This document shows, in pieces, positions 1 through 8,726 of a DNA stretch of 64,000 bases. Both the position numbers and the translations under genes were made by a program. The notes beneath the pieces were generated by a model. It ran no database searches. It saw only the letters and a program-made list of their open reading frames with translations, and was not told where the DNA came from. Each line of letters begins with the position of its first letter. Positions within the stretch are counted from its first letter, which is position 1. The stretch covers positions 310,001 through 374,000 of the forward strand of contig NZ_UXAU01000009.1 of NCBI RefSeq assembly GCF_900609065.1, given 5' to 3'. This stretch comes from Arthrobacter ulcerisalmonis (GTDB lineage Bacteria > Actinomycetota > Actinomycetes > Actinomycetales > Micrococcaceae).

Positions 1-357
1 CAGCGAGTTGATCTGGCCAAACCAGGTGAGCGTGGCTGGATCATTGACCAAGGGGTAATAGATGGTGCCGTCTTTATGGGCGATGGCCGCGCGGGGCAGC
101 CACCCCGGTGCCGAGTGGTCAAGATTCTTCTGGAAGAACAGTTCACCCGGGCGTTCGGCGGTGCCAACACCATGCACCCAGCGCTTCTGGGTGGCCGGTC
201 GGTTCGAGGCCGCCGGGATGAGGACGTGCGCCACTGCAGCGTAGTAGGCCAGCACATCTGCCTTGGTGGTGCCGGTCTCCGGATAGATGACTTTGTCCAG
301 ATTGGTCAGCGTCAGCTCGCGGCCAGCAACCCGAACCCGGTCCCGCGTACCTGCCAT
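1..357 (-). CDS. ligD: ATP-dependent DNA ligase LigD, N-terminal polymerase domain (partial)
   Basis: Only the first 119 codons are in the window; the gene runs off the left edge. The reverse-strand frame starts MAGTRDRVRVAGRELTLTNL and continues with LDKVIYPETG and RWVHGVG, the opening of the LigD primase-polymerase domain (family knowledge). That domain fills gaps and adds (ribo)nucleotides during bacterial non-homologous end joining. The ATG at 355-357 has a strong GGAGGTG ribosome site about 8 bases upstream. A polymerase domain at the N-terminus matches the mycobacterial LigD order; whether nuclease and ligase domains follow cannot be seen here. The gene is divergent from ku with only 41 bp between start codons. 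Confidence 0.85.
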   Translation of the reverse strand, partial: MAGTRDRVRVAGRELTLTNLDKVIYPETGTTKADVLAYYAAVAHVLIPAASNRPATQKRWVHGVGTAERPGELFFQKNLDHSAPGWLPRAAIAHKDGTIYYPLVNDPATLTWFGQINSL

Positions 358-398
358 AGGGGCTTCACCTCCGGCCCAGTCTGTTGTTCACTTGAGGG

Positions 399-1451
399 AT
401 GAGAGCCATCTGGAAAGGTGCCATCGCGTTTGGCCTGGTCAACGTGCCCGTCAAGGTCTACAGCGCTACTGAAGATCATGACATCAGTCTGCACCAGGTA
501 CACAACGCCGACGGCGGCAGGATCCGCTACCAGCGCCGGTGCGAGGTCTGCAGCCAGGTTATCGACTATTCGGACATCGACAAGGCCTACGAGGACGACG
601 GCAGGACGGTCATTCTGTCCAAGGAGGAACTCAAGTCCATTCCGGCCGAGAACAGCCACGAGATCGAGGTGGTGCAGTTCGTCCCGTCGGAGCAGCTTGA
701 ACCCATGATGTTCGAGAAGAGCTACTACCTGGAGCCCGATTCGACCTCCCCCAAGGCCTACGTGCTCCTGCGGCGTGCCCTGGAAGACACTGACCGGGTG
801 GCCATTGTGCAGTTCGCGCTCCGCGAGAAGACCAGGTTGGGGGCGCTCCGGATCAAGGACGATGTGCTGGTGCTGCAGTCGCTGCTTTGGCCAGATGAGG
901 TCCGCGAAGCTAATTTCCCGGCACTTGAAGCGAGCATCAGGATTTCGGCGCAGGAGCGGGATATGTCTGCCGCGCTGGTGGAGTCCATGGCCGCCGACTT
1001 TGATCCGACCCACTTCACCGACGACTACCAGACCCAGCTGCGGCAGCTCATTGACGCCAAGCTCGAAAAGGGCGATTCGCTGGACACCGAGGAGACCTTC
1101 GGCGCCGAGCAGGGCGGCAGTGGCAGCGGCGAGGTCATCGACCTGATGGAAGCGCTGAAGCGCAGCCTCGAACGCAAGCGCGGCACTGCGGCGTCGGGGG
1201 ACGAGCCCGCATCGGGGACGGCAGAAGGGGCGGACGACGCCGACACCGGGAAGAAGGCGAGCGGCACCCGACGCGCTGCGGCCAAGAAGCCCGCTGCCGC
1301 GGCCTCGGGCGGCACGTCCAGCCGGGCCAGGGCCTCAACCAAGGCCAGCAGCACCGGGGCGGACAAGGAATCAACCGAGGCCGGCGCCAAGACGCCAGCC
1401 AAGCGAACAGCTGCGAAGGCGGCACCGAGCCGGGCCCGCAAACCGGCCTGA
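399..1451 (+). CDS. ku: Non-homologous end-joining protein Ku
   Basis: 350 aa. The first 250 residues are a bacterial Ku core: the start MRAIWKGAIAFGLVNVPVKV is the family's usual N-terminus, and RYQRRCEVC near residue 45 is also typical. Bacterial Ku is a homodimer that encircles broken DNA ends and recruits LigD. Residues 260-350 are a low-complexity tail rich in Ala, Lys, Arg and Thr with repeated AAKKP/AAKAA-type patches, like the histone-H1-like DNA-binding tails of longer actinobacterial Ku proteins. The gene is divergent from ligD, so both halves of the repair system share one short control region. A ribosome site is weak (GAGGG directly before the ATG). Confidence 0.95.
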   Translation: MRAIWKGAIAFGLVNVPVKVYSATEDHDISLHQVHNADGGRIRYQRRCEVCSQVIDYSDIDKAYEDDGRTVILSKEELKSIPAENSHEIEVVQFVPSEQLEPMMFEKSYYLEPDSTSPKAYVLLRRALEDTDRVAIVQFALREKTRLGALRIKDDVLVLQSLLWPDEVREANFPALEASIRISAQERDMSAALVESMAADFDPTHFTDDYQTQLRQLIDAKLEKGDSLDTEETFGAEQGGSGSGEVIDLMEALKRSLERKRGTAASGDEPASGTAEGADDADTGKKASGTRRAAAKKPAAAASGGTSSRARASTKASSTGADKESTEAGAKTPAKRTAAKAAPSRARKPA

Positions 1452-1508
1452 TCCAGATGGCTAGTTTTCCGGCGGCTATGCCGGGGTCAACGAAAAGGCG
1501 GTCAGAGA

Positions 1509-1940
1509 ATGAGCGAAGAATTCGTGTCCAGGTCCACCATCTCCATCGATGCTTCGCCGCAACAGGTCTGGGATGTGGTGACTGATCCGGCGGCGGTGAA
1601 GGAGTTCATGTTCGGCGCGGATCTTGAAACCGACTGGACTGTGGGCGGCCCGATTTTCTGGCGAGGCGAGTATGAGGGCAAGCCATACCAGGACAAGGGC
1701 GAAATCCTCGACGTCGAGCCGGCAGCGCGGCTCGTCCACACCCACTTCAGTCCCCTCGGCGGCGAGGCGGACGAGCCACAGAATTATCACACCCTCACCT
1801 GGATGTTGCATGCCCAGGACGGTGCCACGCAGCTCACGTTGACGCAGGAAAATAATCCCTCGGCCGACGCAGCGCAGCATTCGCAGGGTATGTGGGACAT
1901 GCTGCTGGCGGACGTCAAACGGATCACCGAAAGCCGCTAG
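1509..1940 (+). CDS. SRPBCC (AHSA1-like) domain protein
   Basis: 143 aa, one START/Bet v1-like fold of the activator-of-Hsp90-ATPase type. The N-terminal strand STISIDASPQQVWDVVTDP and the central GGPIFWRGEYEGKPYQDKG stretch are characteristic; the C-terminal helix ends MWDMLLADVKRITESR. Members bind hydrophobic ligands or act as small polyketide-like cyclases; no ligand can be inferred. It lies 57 bp after ku in the same direction with an AAGG-type ribosome site before ATG 1509, so it could be a distal gene of the ku transcript, but I see no functional link. Confidence 0.85.
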   Translation: MSEEFVSRSTISIDASPQQVWDVVTDPAAVKEFMFGADLETDWTVGGPIFWRGEYEGKPYQDKGEILDVEPAARLVHTHFSPLGGEADEPQNYHTLTWMLHAQDGATQLTLTQENNPSADAAQHSQGMWDMLLADVKRITESR

Positions 1941-1959
1941 CGGGAGCTGGGCTGCCTGT

Positions 1960-3387
1960 TCAGGGGAACCGGGTACCGGCAGCGCTCGGACCGTGGTTCT
2001 CGACGTCCGCATCGGCGTCACTGCCAAGAAGGCTTCGTGTGAGGGCCTCCCCATCGGCCATCAGGCCGTCCACAGCAGCTCCGAGGTGCCTGTCCTCAAC
2101 GGGCCCGCCTTCCATCACGGCAGCAACCACGGCCCGTCGCACCAGTTCTCGGGCGAATGAGGCGGTGGTCCCCGCTGTTCGTGCCGCCGCGTCCTGAAGG
2201 GCGCCGGCGCTGAAGGGAATCCCGCGCGCGTAAAGGTCGAGGAGGCTTGTCCGCTCTCCGAGAGCCGGCAGCGGGATCTCCACGGCAAGATCCACGCGCC
2301 CTGGGCGCTGGGCCAAAGCACGTTCCAGCATGTCCACGCGATTGGTGGTTAGGACAAAGGCGACGTCAGCATCCCGGTCCAGGCCGTCCATAGCGTCCAG
2401 CACCTCAAACAGTAACGGCTGCGGTCCATGCCCGAAACTCCGGTCCTCGGCGATCAGGTCGCAGTCTTCAAGGACAACAATTGACGGTTGCAACGCTCGG
2501 GCCATGGCAGCGGCTTCCGAGACTCTCGCCAATGATCCGCCCGACAAGAGGATGGCAGTTGTTCCCTCACTCTGACTGAGCAGATAGCGCACCGTGTGGG
2601 TTTTACCCGTTCCCGGGCTGCCATAAAGAAGAACGCCCCGCTTCAGGTGCTGGCCGTAGTCGCTGAGGGACGCCCGATGTTCGGCAATGCCAAGCACGTG
2701 ACCCGACACTTTCTGCAGTATCCCGTCGGGCAGGATGACATCGGACGCCTCCAGGACAGGCCTGGCATGGAACGTGACGCCCGAAGCGCTGGGGCCGTAC
2801 TCGCCCATGACCAAGGAAATGATCTGGCCTTTCAGGACGCTCTGGTGCTGCATCCGCAAGCGGAGCTCAGCAAGGAATTTCGCGGCAGTGGCGGTGTCCG
2901 CTGCGAGGACTTCGAGGGAAGCTGACGCTCGGCCAAAACGCGGGTTCGCGTCCCGCTGCCACACGGACAGTGGGCTGCCCCCATAGGTGAACAACCACAG
3001 CCCCATCGCGACCGCCTGACGCTGATCGTCGGGCCCGGTGGCGAGGTTCCTGTAGTCGGGCTGAGTCAGGGGAAAATGCGAGAAGACTTCCGACACCTGC
3101 AACATGTCGCTGAGCGATTGATGGTGCCGCTGGTCCCCGCCGCCGATGCCGACCAGCCGGAAATCGGCACTCTCGGCTGCGAGTTCGGCCATGACAATGT
3201 CAGCGTCAACGAATCGGTGCGGGGAGATCTCCTCCACCACGACGGACAGTGTCTCTGCCGGCAGACCGAGATGCGCAGTGAGCGTGGTCAACAGCTGCGG
3301 TCCCGTTGGCGGCCGGTGCCTGCCGGACTGTGCCAATTGCATGAGGTCCGCAAAATCGTCGATGAACTTCTCCAATTTTTCATCCAT
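1960..3387 (-). CDS. AAA family ATPase
   Basis: 475 aa. An N-terminal region of about 220 residues without a recognised domain precedes one AAA module: Walker A GSPGTGKT (256-263), Walker B IVVLED (303-308), sensor-1 TTNR and the arginine-finger-like RPGRVD. Such single-AAA proteins usually form hexamers that remodel or unfold proteins; the substrate is unknown. Transcription is convergent with the SRPBCC gene (19 bp between stops). The start has no Shine-Dalgarno; instead TAGGGT lies exactly six bases before ATG 3387, consistent with a leaderless mRNA. Confidence 0.8.
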   Translation of the reverse strand: MDEKLEKFIDDFADLMQLAQSGRHRPPTGPQLLTTLTAHLGLPAETLSVVVEEISPHRFVDADIVMAELAAESADFRLVGIGGGDQRHHQSLSDMLQVSEVFSHFPLTQPDYRNLATGPDDQRQAVAMGLWLFTYGGSPLSVWQRDANPRFGRASASLEVLAADTATAAKFLAELRLRMQHQSVLKGQIISLVMGEYGPSASGVTFHARPVLEASDVILPDGILQKVSGHVLGIAEHRASLSDYGQHLKRGVLLYGSPGTGKTHTVRYLLSQSEGTTAILLSGGSLARVSEAAAMARALQPSIVVLEDCDLIAEDRSFGHGPQPLLFEVLDAMDGLDRDADVAFVLTTNRVDMLERALAQRPGRVDLAVEIPLPALGERTSLLDLYARGIPFSAGALQDAAARTAGTTASFARELVRRAVVAAVMEGGPVEDRHLGAAVDGLMADGEALTRSLLGSDADADVENHGPSAAGTRFP

Positions 3388-3393
3388 GCGCAG

Positions 3394-3399
3394 ACCCTA
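3394..3399 (-). promoter_or_regulatory. Leaderless -10 element of the AAA ATPase gene
   Basis: TAGGGT on the minus strand followed by six bases and then the ATG, so transcription would start at or next to the start codon. Confidence 0.55.
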
Positions 3400-3498
3400 C
3401 CAGCACCAAGGGAAGAGCCCAGGGCGGTCTGTTCCCTGCCGGTCAGAGTCTGCTCCGGGCGAGCAAGCGCCCAAAGGCCCCGCAGGCGCACACGACGG

Positions 3499-3538
3499 CG
3501 GCCGGCCACCCCGAGGAAGTCTCGGGAGGGACCGGCCG
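3499..3538 (-). terminator. Hairpin terminator after ptsH
   Basis: A GC-rich inverted repeat of about 17 bp per arm (arms CGGCCGG...CCCGAG and CTCGGG...CCGGCCG, a few mismatches) around a 4-5 base loop. It lies between the stop of ptsH and the start of the AAA gene. No long T tract follows, as is common for actinobacterial terminators. Confidence 0.5.
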
Positions 3539-3555
3539 CGCGTACTGCGTTGCTG

Positions 3556-3834
3556 CTATTCGGCGTCGTGATCCGTTTCCAGGATCTCCACCAGGCGGGC
3601 CAGGGCCTCTTCTGCGCCGTCGCCTTCGGCGCGGAGCACCACAACGTCGCCGTGTGAGGCGCCCAGGCTCATCAGGGACAGGATGCTGGCGGCATCCATG
3701 GCCTCGTCAACCGGCTCACCCTCACGGGCGATGGTGATTTCGAGGTCGTACTCGCCTGCAGCCTCGGCGAAGATGGCGGCGGGGCGGGCGTGCAGGCCAA
3801 CGCGGCTTGCAATGGTGGCGTTACGTTCGGACAT
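3556..3834 (-). CDS. ptsH: Phosphocarrier protein HPr
   Basis: 92 aa. The active-site loop VGLHARPAA places the phospho-accepting histidine at His15, and ASILSLMSLGA near residue 50 is the second HPr signature. HPr accepts phosphate from enzyme I and passes it to EIIA of sugar permeases, here most likely FruA, encoded 68 bp upstream on the same strand. Length is normal for the family. The extended acidic C-terminal tail (LETDHDAE) is a minor feature. Enzyme I is not in the window. Confidence 0.95.
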   Translation of the reverse strand: MSERNATIASRVGLHARPAAIFAEAAGEYDLEITIAREGEPVDEAMDAASILSLMSLGASHGDVVVLRAEGDGAEEALARLVEILETDHDAE

Positions 3835-3902
3835 TTCTGCTCCTTGTGAATCAAACGACGACGTCGGAGGTGGGCTTTTCGGAAGGGATTTCCGGGGCCA
3901 GC

Positions 3903-5921
3903 CTAGACAGTTACGGGAACCTGTTCCACCGTATCAACGCGGGACTTCACAGCCCAGCGTTTGAGGGCCAACACGGAGAGCGCCGTAACAACGGTGCCGA
4001 TTGCGATAGCCACCGCAAACATCAGGAAGTTGTCGATGGCGAAGAAGACGAAGATGCCACCGTGGGGCGCCTTGGAACCTACGCCGGCCGCCATGGTGAT
4101 GGCGCCGGTGATGGCACCGCCCAGCATGCTGGCGGGGATGACACGGAGCGGATCGGCGGCGGCGAACGGGATGGCGCCTTCGGAGATGAAGGATGCGCCC
4201 AGCAGCCAGGCTGCCTTGCCGTTTTCCTGTTCAGTGACGCTGAAGCGCTTCTTGTCGAGGGTGGTGGCAAGGGCCATGGCCAGCGGCGGAACCATGCCGG
4301 CGGCCATGACAGCTGCCATGATCTGCCACGGCGCCTGGTTGGTCAAGGTAGCGGTACCCAGGCCTGCAACGGCGAAGGAGTAGGCCACCTTGTTGACGGG
4401 ACCACCCAGGTCGAAGCACATCATGAGGCCCAGGATGATTCCGAGGACCACTGCGGAGGCGCCGGTCATGCCGGAGAGCCAGCTGTTCAGGCCGGTGGTG
4501 ATCGCAGCGATCGGACCGCCGAGGACCAGGAACATCAGGCCGGAAGCCACAATGGAGGCCAGCAGCGGAATGATGACCACGGGCATCAGGCCGCGGAGCC
4601 AACGGGGAACTTCCCACTGGCCGATGACGTAGGCAACGTAGCCGGCCAGGAGGCCGCCCACAATGCCGCCCAGGAAGCCTGCGCCCGTGAATCCTGCTAC
4701 TGCACCAGCGACGAAGCCGGGCGCGATGCCTGGCCGGTCAGCGATGCCATACGCGATGTAACCTGCCAACGCTGGGACCAGGAAGCCCATGGACAGGGCG
4801 CCGATCTTGAACAGCACAGCGCCCAGGTAGGCACCCAGCGGGCCAACGGCGTTGTCCGGGTACTCGGTGGGAAGGTTGAAGAGGTTGTTCGTGGTCACGA
4901 TCGTGTCCGCGAAGTCGGTGATGAGGTAACCGCCCAGGAGGAAGCCCAAGGCGATCAGCAGACCGCCACCTGCCACGAACGGGATCATGTAGCTGACGCC
5001 GGTGAGGAGGGCCTTCTTCAGTTTCTGGCCGATGTGCTCGCCGCCAGCCGAGGACGCTGACTCGTCGCCTGCGCCGGAGCCGGAAGCCACCACGCGGCGG
5101 GCATTCGGGTTGGCCGCAGCGGCAAGTGCCTCTTCGACCATCTTGGTGGGTTCGTCAATGCCACGCTTGACCGGGGCCGAAATAAGCGGCTTGCCGGCAA
5201 AGCGTTCTTTGCCGCGGACGTCCACATCAACGGCGAAGATCACGGCGTCAGCGGCGGCAATGACGGCGGGATCCAGCGGCTTGGCACCTGAGGAACCCTG
5301 GGTTTCCACCTGGAGATCAACGCCCATTTCCTTGGCGGCAGCGACGAGCGAATCGGCGGCCATGTAGGTGTGCGCAATGCCGGTGGGGCATGCCGTCACA
5401 GCGACGATCCGCTTGGTGGCGGCTGTGCCGGAAGTCGCGGCTGCGGGAGCGGCGGCGGAGGCTGCAGGCTTGTCGGCCAGTGCACCGTCCACCAGCTCGA
5501 CGATTTCCTCACGGGACCCTGCAGCACGCAGGGCCGCAGTGAAATCCTTTTTGATGAGTGAGCGGGCCAGCTTGGAGAGGAGCTTCAGGTGGGCCTGGTC
5601 TGCGCCCTCCGGTGCTGCGATGAAGAAGATCAGGTCCGCGGGGCCGTCTTTGGCGCCGAAGTCCACTTTGGTGGACAGTCGGGCCATGGCGAGCGTGGGC
5701 TCGTTGACAGCTGCCGAGCGGCAGTGCGGAATGGCGATGCCGCCGGGGATTCCGGTGGCGGTCTTCTGTTCGCGGGCGAAGGCGTCATTGAAGAGGCCTT
5801 CAACCTCGGCAGCGCGGCCAGTAGCGGCAACTTTGCCGGCCAGGTGGCGGATCACTTCCTCGGGCGAATGGCCCAGGTTCTGGTCGAGCTCGACCAGGTC
5901 CGTGGTGATGAGCTGAGTCAC
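3903..5921 (-). CDS. fruA: PTS fructose transporter subunit EIIABC
   Basis: 672 aa from GTG 5921, chosen because AAAGGA lies 6-7 bases before it and because the frame upstream of it overlaps fruK. Domain order is EIIA (about 1-145, phospho-His66 in GIAIPHC), EIIB (about 170-265, phospho-Cys178 in CPTGIAHT) and EIIC (about 290-660, many membrane segments). It imports fructose and phosphorylates it to fructose-1-phosphate. Alanine-rich linkers join the domains. Start and fruK stop are only two bases apart, so translation is coupled; fruR-fruK-fruA form one operon, probably continuing into ptsH. Confidence 0.95.
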   Translation of the reverse strand: MTQLITTDLVELDQNLGHSPEEVIRHLAGKVAATGRAAEVEGLFNDAFAREQKTATGIPGGIAIPHCRSAAVNEPTLAMARLSTKVDFGAKDGPADLIFFIAAPEGADQAHLKLLSKLARSLIKKDFTAALRAAGSREEIVELVDGALADKPAASAAAPAAATSGTAATKRIVAVTACPTGIAHTYMAADSLVAAAKEMGVDLQVETQGSSGAKPLDPAVIAAADAVIFAVDVDVRGKERFAGKPLISAPVKRGIDEPTKMVEEALAAAANPNARRVVASGSGAGDESASSAGGEHIGQKLKKALLTGVSYMIPFVAGGGLLIALGFLLGGYLITDFADTIVTTNNLFNLPTEYPDNAVGPLGAYLGAVLFKIGALSMGFLVPALAGYIAYGIADRPGIAPGFVAGAVAGFTGAGFLGGIVGGLLAGYVAYVIGQWEVPRWLRGLMPVVIIPLLASIVASGLMFLVLGGPIAAITTGLNSWLSGMTGASAVVLGIILGLMMCFDLGGPVNKVAYSFAVAGLGTATLTNQAPWQIMAAVMAAGMVPPLAMALATTLDKKRFSVTEQENGKAAWLLGASFISEGAIPFAAADPLRVIPASMLGGAITGAITMAAGVGSKAPHGGIFVFFAIDNFLMFAVAIAIGTVVTALSVLALKRWAVKSRVDTVEQVPVTV

Positions 5922-5923
5922 TG

Positions 5924-6922
5924 TCAATCCTTTCGAAGGGCCGTGATGGTTACGGCATCCGGGGTTGTTTGGGAAACTGCCGGGACGGTAGATCCCGGCA
6001 GCGTAGCGGCGGCGGCCCCGTGGGCAACGGCCTGTCGGAGGCAATCGGCGGGAGCGGCGCCCCTGCCGTGGGCAAGCAGGTAGCCGGCCAGGGCGGAATC
6101 GCCTGCGCCTACCGTGCTGACTGCGGTGACCGGTGGATGCGTGGCCAGCCACGCGCCGTCGGCCGTTACCAGGACAGCTCCCTTGGATCCGAGAGTTGCC
6201 AGTACAGCTCCCACGCCAGTTCGGACGACGGCGGCGGCAGCTGCTGCGGCAGCCTCCGGGTCCGCTTCCAGTTCGTTGGCGGTGGCCGAGGCGAAGCCGG
6301 CAATGGCTGCCAGTTCCGCGAGTTCCTCGGCGTTGGGTTTGAGGAGGTCCGGTTTACCGGAGCCTGGGGTGGTGCCGTCGCCGTTGTCCGTGAGGGCGGC
6401 AGCGAGCGGGTCGCCGGAGGAGTCGACGGCGATCAAAGGGGCCGTGCCGTGGGCATCGGCGCGGAGGCGCCGGGCCACGGTGGCGTAGAAGTTTGCCGGG
6501 AATCCGGGTGGCAACGAGCCAGCCAAGACCACCCAGTTGGCGTGCTGGGCGCTCTCGAGCAGCAGCTTGATGAGGGCTTCTTGCTGATCTGCTGCCAGCA
6601 ACGGCCCGGGTTCGTTGATTTTGGTGGTGGTACCGTCCGGTTCGGTGAGCGCCACATTGGTCCGCAACGGCTCGTCAATGGGCAGGGCGGCGAAGGGGAC
6701 GCCACTATCGCGCAGGCCGGTGAGGACCGGATCCGCGTCGGCGCCCGGGAGCACTGCCAGGGACTCGAGCCCGGAGGCCACCAGGGCGCGGGACACGTTG
6801 ACGCCCTTGCCGCCGGATTCCTGGCTGACGGAAACCGCCCGCTGGACCTCGCCGCGTTCCAGCGGGCTGGGAAGGGCCACGGTGCGGTCCAGGCTGGGGT
6901 TGGCAGTGAAGGTGATGATCAT
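5924..6922 (-). CDS. fruK: 1-phosphofructokinase
   Basis: 332 aa PfkB-family sugar kinase: N-terminal MIITFTANPSLDRTV, the GGKGVNVSRAL motif near residue 40, and the C-terminal VGAGDSALAGYL loop carrying the catalytic Asp. It phosphorylates fructose-1-phosphate made by FruA to fructose-1,6-bisphosphate. The start overlaps the fruR stop by four bases (ATGA type), and the stop sits inside the ribosome-binding region of fruA. Slightly longer than many 1-PFKs (about 310 aa), with Ala-rich insertions. Confidence 0.95.
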   Translation of the reverse strand: MIITFTANPSLDRTVALPSPLERGEVQRAVSVSQESGGKGVNVSRALVASGLESLAVLPGADADPVLTGLRDSGVPFAALPIDEPLRTNVALTEPDGTTTKINEPGPLLAADQQEALIKLLLESAQHANWVVLAGSLPPGFPANFYATVARRLRADAHGTAPLIAVDSSGDPLAAALTDNGDGTTPGSGKPDLLKPNAEELAELAAIAGFASATANELEADPEAAAAAAAAVVRTGVGAVLATLGSKGAVLVTADGAWLATHPPVTAVSTVGAGDSALAGYLLAHGRGAAPADCLRQAVAHGAAAATLPGSTVPAVSQTTPDAVTITALRKD

Positions 6923-7794
6923 GCGATCACCACGTCTACGCCGGCTTCTTCCAATGCGGCCGCGAGTTCCGGGCCGGGTTCGCTGTCTGTAATCAAGGTG
7001 TCCAGATCTTTCAGGGAGGCGAACTGGACCAGGGTTTCCGTGTCCAGCTTGGAGGAGTCGGCCAACACCACAATGCGGCGGGCCGAACGGACGAAAGCTG
7101 CCTTCACGGCGGCTTCTTCGGGATCGGGAGTGCTCAGCCCGAAGCTTGCGGAGATTCCGTTGGTGCCTAGGAACGCGATGTCGGGGCGAAGCCGGACGGC
7201 GGCGTCTGCAGTTGCGTGGCCCACGGCCACCTGGGTGAGGCCGCGGACGCGGCCGCCCAGGACCTGCAAAGCGATGCCCGGGACGGTGGAGAGTTTTCCG
7301 GCGATGGGAACGGCGTGCGTGATGACCACCAGTTCGCGGGGTGCCTGGGCGGCGGAGGTATCTGCGGTCTCCGCCTGCGCGGCGGCTTCAGTCCCTTGGC
7401 GTTCGACGGCGGCGTGCGCGGCGGTGGCGTTGGTCACCGCGGCGCGGTGGGCGAGCAGGTCAGCCAGGACTTCGGTGGTGGTTCCGCCGTCGATCAGGAC
7501 GCTGCCGTCCCAGTGGGTCGGGACCATCGCCAGCGCTGCCTCGGCGATGCGGATTTTCTGGTCGGGGTGCTGGATGGCTCGTTCGGTGACGCTGGCCTCG
7601 GTGGTGCTGGCGCGATCGGCGGGGACGGCACCGCCGTGGACCCGGCGCAGTGTGCCGGCAGATTCCAGGGCGGCGAGGTCGCGGCGAACAGTTTCGGTGG
7701 TGATGCTGAAGCGTTCGGCCAACAGGGTCACACTGACCCGGCCGTTGCCGACGACAAGTTCGGCGATTTGCTGCTGGCGCTCTTCGGCGAACAC
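6919..7794 (-). CDS. fruR: DeoR-family transcriptional regulator of the fructose operon
   Basis: 291 aa. An N-terminal DeoR winged helix (about 1-57; FAEERQQQIAELV, then SITTETVRRDLAALESAG) precedes a sugar-phosphate-sensing domain with DGGTTTEVLADLL. I place the start at GTG 7794 because GGAGGG lies 3 bases ahead of it; a GTG at 7818 would add eight residues. First gene of the fru operon; in this family fructose-1-phosphate is the usual effector (family knowledge). A direct repeat overlapping the promoter is the likely operator. One insertion of about 25 residues rich in Ala, Glu and Thr interrupts the effector domain. Confidence 0.9.
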   Translation of the reverse strand: MFAEERQQQIAELVVGNGRVSVTLLAERFSITTETVRRDLAALESAGTLRRVHGGAVPADRASTTEASVTERAIQHPDQKIRIAEAALAMVPTHWDGSVLIDGGTTTEVLADLLAHRAAVTNATAAHAAVERQGTEAAAQAETADTSAAQAPRELVVITHAVPIAGKLSTVPGIALQVLGGRVRGLTQVAVGHATADAAVRLRPDIAFLGTNGISASFGLSTPDPEEAAVKAAFVRSARRIVVLADSSKLDTETLVQFASLKDLDTLITDSEPGPELAAALEEAGVDVVIA

Positions 7795-7870
7795 GTACCC
7801 TCCGTTGCGTAAGTTCACTGCTGGCCCCGCCCCGCGGCGTGACTCTCATCACATGATGTTGAGATAGTTG

Positions 7871-7900
7871 ACTTTATCTTTGTTTTCTTTGGTTTGTCAA
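7871..7900 (-). promoter_or_regulatory. fruR-fruK-fruA promoter
   Basis: On the minus strand a perfect -35 TTGACA (7895-7900) is followed by an 18-bp spacer and TAAAGT (7871-7876) as -10. The start point would be near 7864, giving a leader of about 70 nt before GTG 7794. This is the best sigma-70-like promoter in the window. Confidence 0.7.
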
Positions 7901-7918
7901 CAGAAACCAACATGAAAC
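7898..7918. promoter_or_regulatory. Candidate FruR operator, direct repeat
   Basis: Two adjacent near-identical units, CAACAGAAAC (7898-7907) and CAACATGAAAC (7908-7918), abut and overlap the -35 box of the fru promoter. DeoR-type repressors often bind tandem repeats; assignment to FruR is inferred from position. Confidence 0.45.
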
Positions 7919-7951
7919 AATATTTGCGCGTGGCGCCCCCGTCTGCCTCGC

Positions 7952-7957
7952 TAGGCT
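7952..7957 (+). promoter_or_regulatory. Leaderless -10 element of the esterase gene
   Basis: TAGGCT followed by six bases and ATG 7964. Confidence 0.55.
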
Positions 7958-7963
7958 GATGCC

Positions 7964-8581
7964 ATGGAAACTGTGGTGTGGTCAAAGCCGGAGGACCAGC
8001 GCGCGGGGACGCCGCTGTTGGTGATGATGCACGGTTACGGCACCGACGAATCCCGGATGGTGCGCCTTTTTGACCACCTGCCCGCGGAATTCACCTGTGC
8101 TGCGCTGCGGGCACCCATGGACATCGGCGATGCCTATGGCTGGTTCCTGCTGGACTACTTCCTTGCCAACGACTTCGCGGACGTCGTCAAGGTCACAGGA
8201 TCAGTGCACCAATGGATCACCTCACTGCGCGGCGGCCATAGCAGCGTGACCTTGCTGGGCTACTCCCAGGGCATGGCCATGGCCAGCACCCTCCTGCGGC
8301 TGCACCCCAAGGACTATTCAACGGTGGTAGGCCTGTCAGGCTTCGTCCTCGACAATGACCTCTTGGCCCTCACCGACTCTTTCGATGAGAAACCTGCCTT
8401 TTTCTGGGGGCGGGACAAAGCTGACCTGGTCATCAACGAGGACGCTACCGCGCACACGGCGGAGTGGCTGGAACACCATGTTCGTCTCACGGCCAGGACC
8501 TACCCGGGCATGGGGCATGCAATGTCCAAACCCGAAATGGCAGATGTGAGCGCCTTCCTGCGCCACTACGTCCTGGGCTGA
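7964..8581 (+). CDS. Alpha/beta hydrolase, phospholipase/carboxylesterase family
   Basis: 205 aa, the usual size of the YpfH/carboxylesterase group. MMHGYGTDES forms the oxyanion region, GYSQG (99-103) holds the nucleophile Ser101, and GMGHAMS near the C-terminus carries the catalytic His. No signal peptide, so it is cytoplasmic; the natural ester is unknown. No Shine-Dalgarno precedes the ATG, but TAGGCT lies six bases upstream (leaderless). It is divergent from the fru operon, without an obvious functional tie. Confidence 0.85.
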   Translation: METVVWSKPEDQRAGTPLLVMMHGYGTDESRMVRLFDHLPAEFTCAALRAPMDIGDAYGWFLLDYFLANDFADVVKVTGSVHQWITSLRGGHSSVTLLGYSQGMAMASTLLRLHPKDYSTVVGLSGFVLDNDLLALTDSFDEKPAFFWGRDKADLVINEDATAHTAEWLEHHVRLTARTYPGMGHAMSKPEMADVSAFLRHYVLG

Positions 8582-8726
8582 GCGTCGCGGCAAGGGTTGC
8601 CGCGGGGCGCGGGTTTGTCGCAGGGCACCGTCGCGCCGCATGATTAATGTAGAACATCGGTTCAGCCCCACCCCCGTCCCCACCTCTCGTAGGGGCTGCC
8701 TGCCGTCTGGAAGGACACGCACACTG

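Noticed and set aside
3807-5060. 417-codon open frame antisense to fruA
   Set aside because: It lies wholly over fruA, has low-complexity His/Gly/Asp-rich sequence and no family motif; a by-product of high GC codon bias.
5922-6152. N-terminal extension of fruA
   Set aside because: Overlaps fruK and is arginine-rich noise; GTG 5921 has a good ribosome site.
5969-7867. 632-codon open frame antisense to fruK and fruR
   Set aside because: Covers two well-supported genes; composition is arginine/serine/glycine noise.
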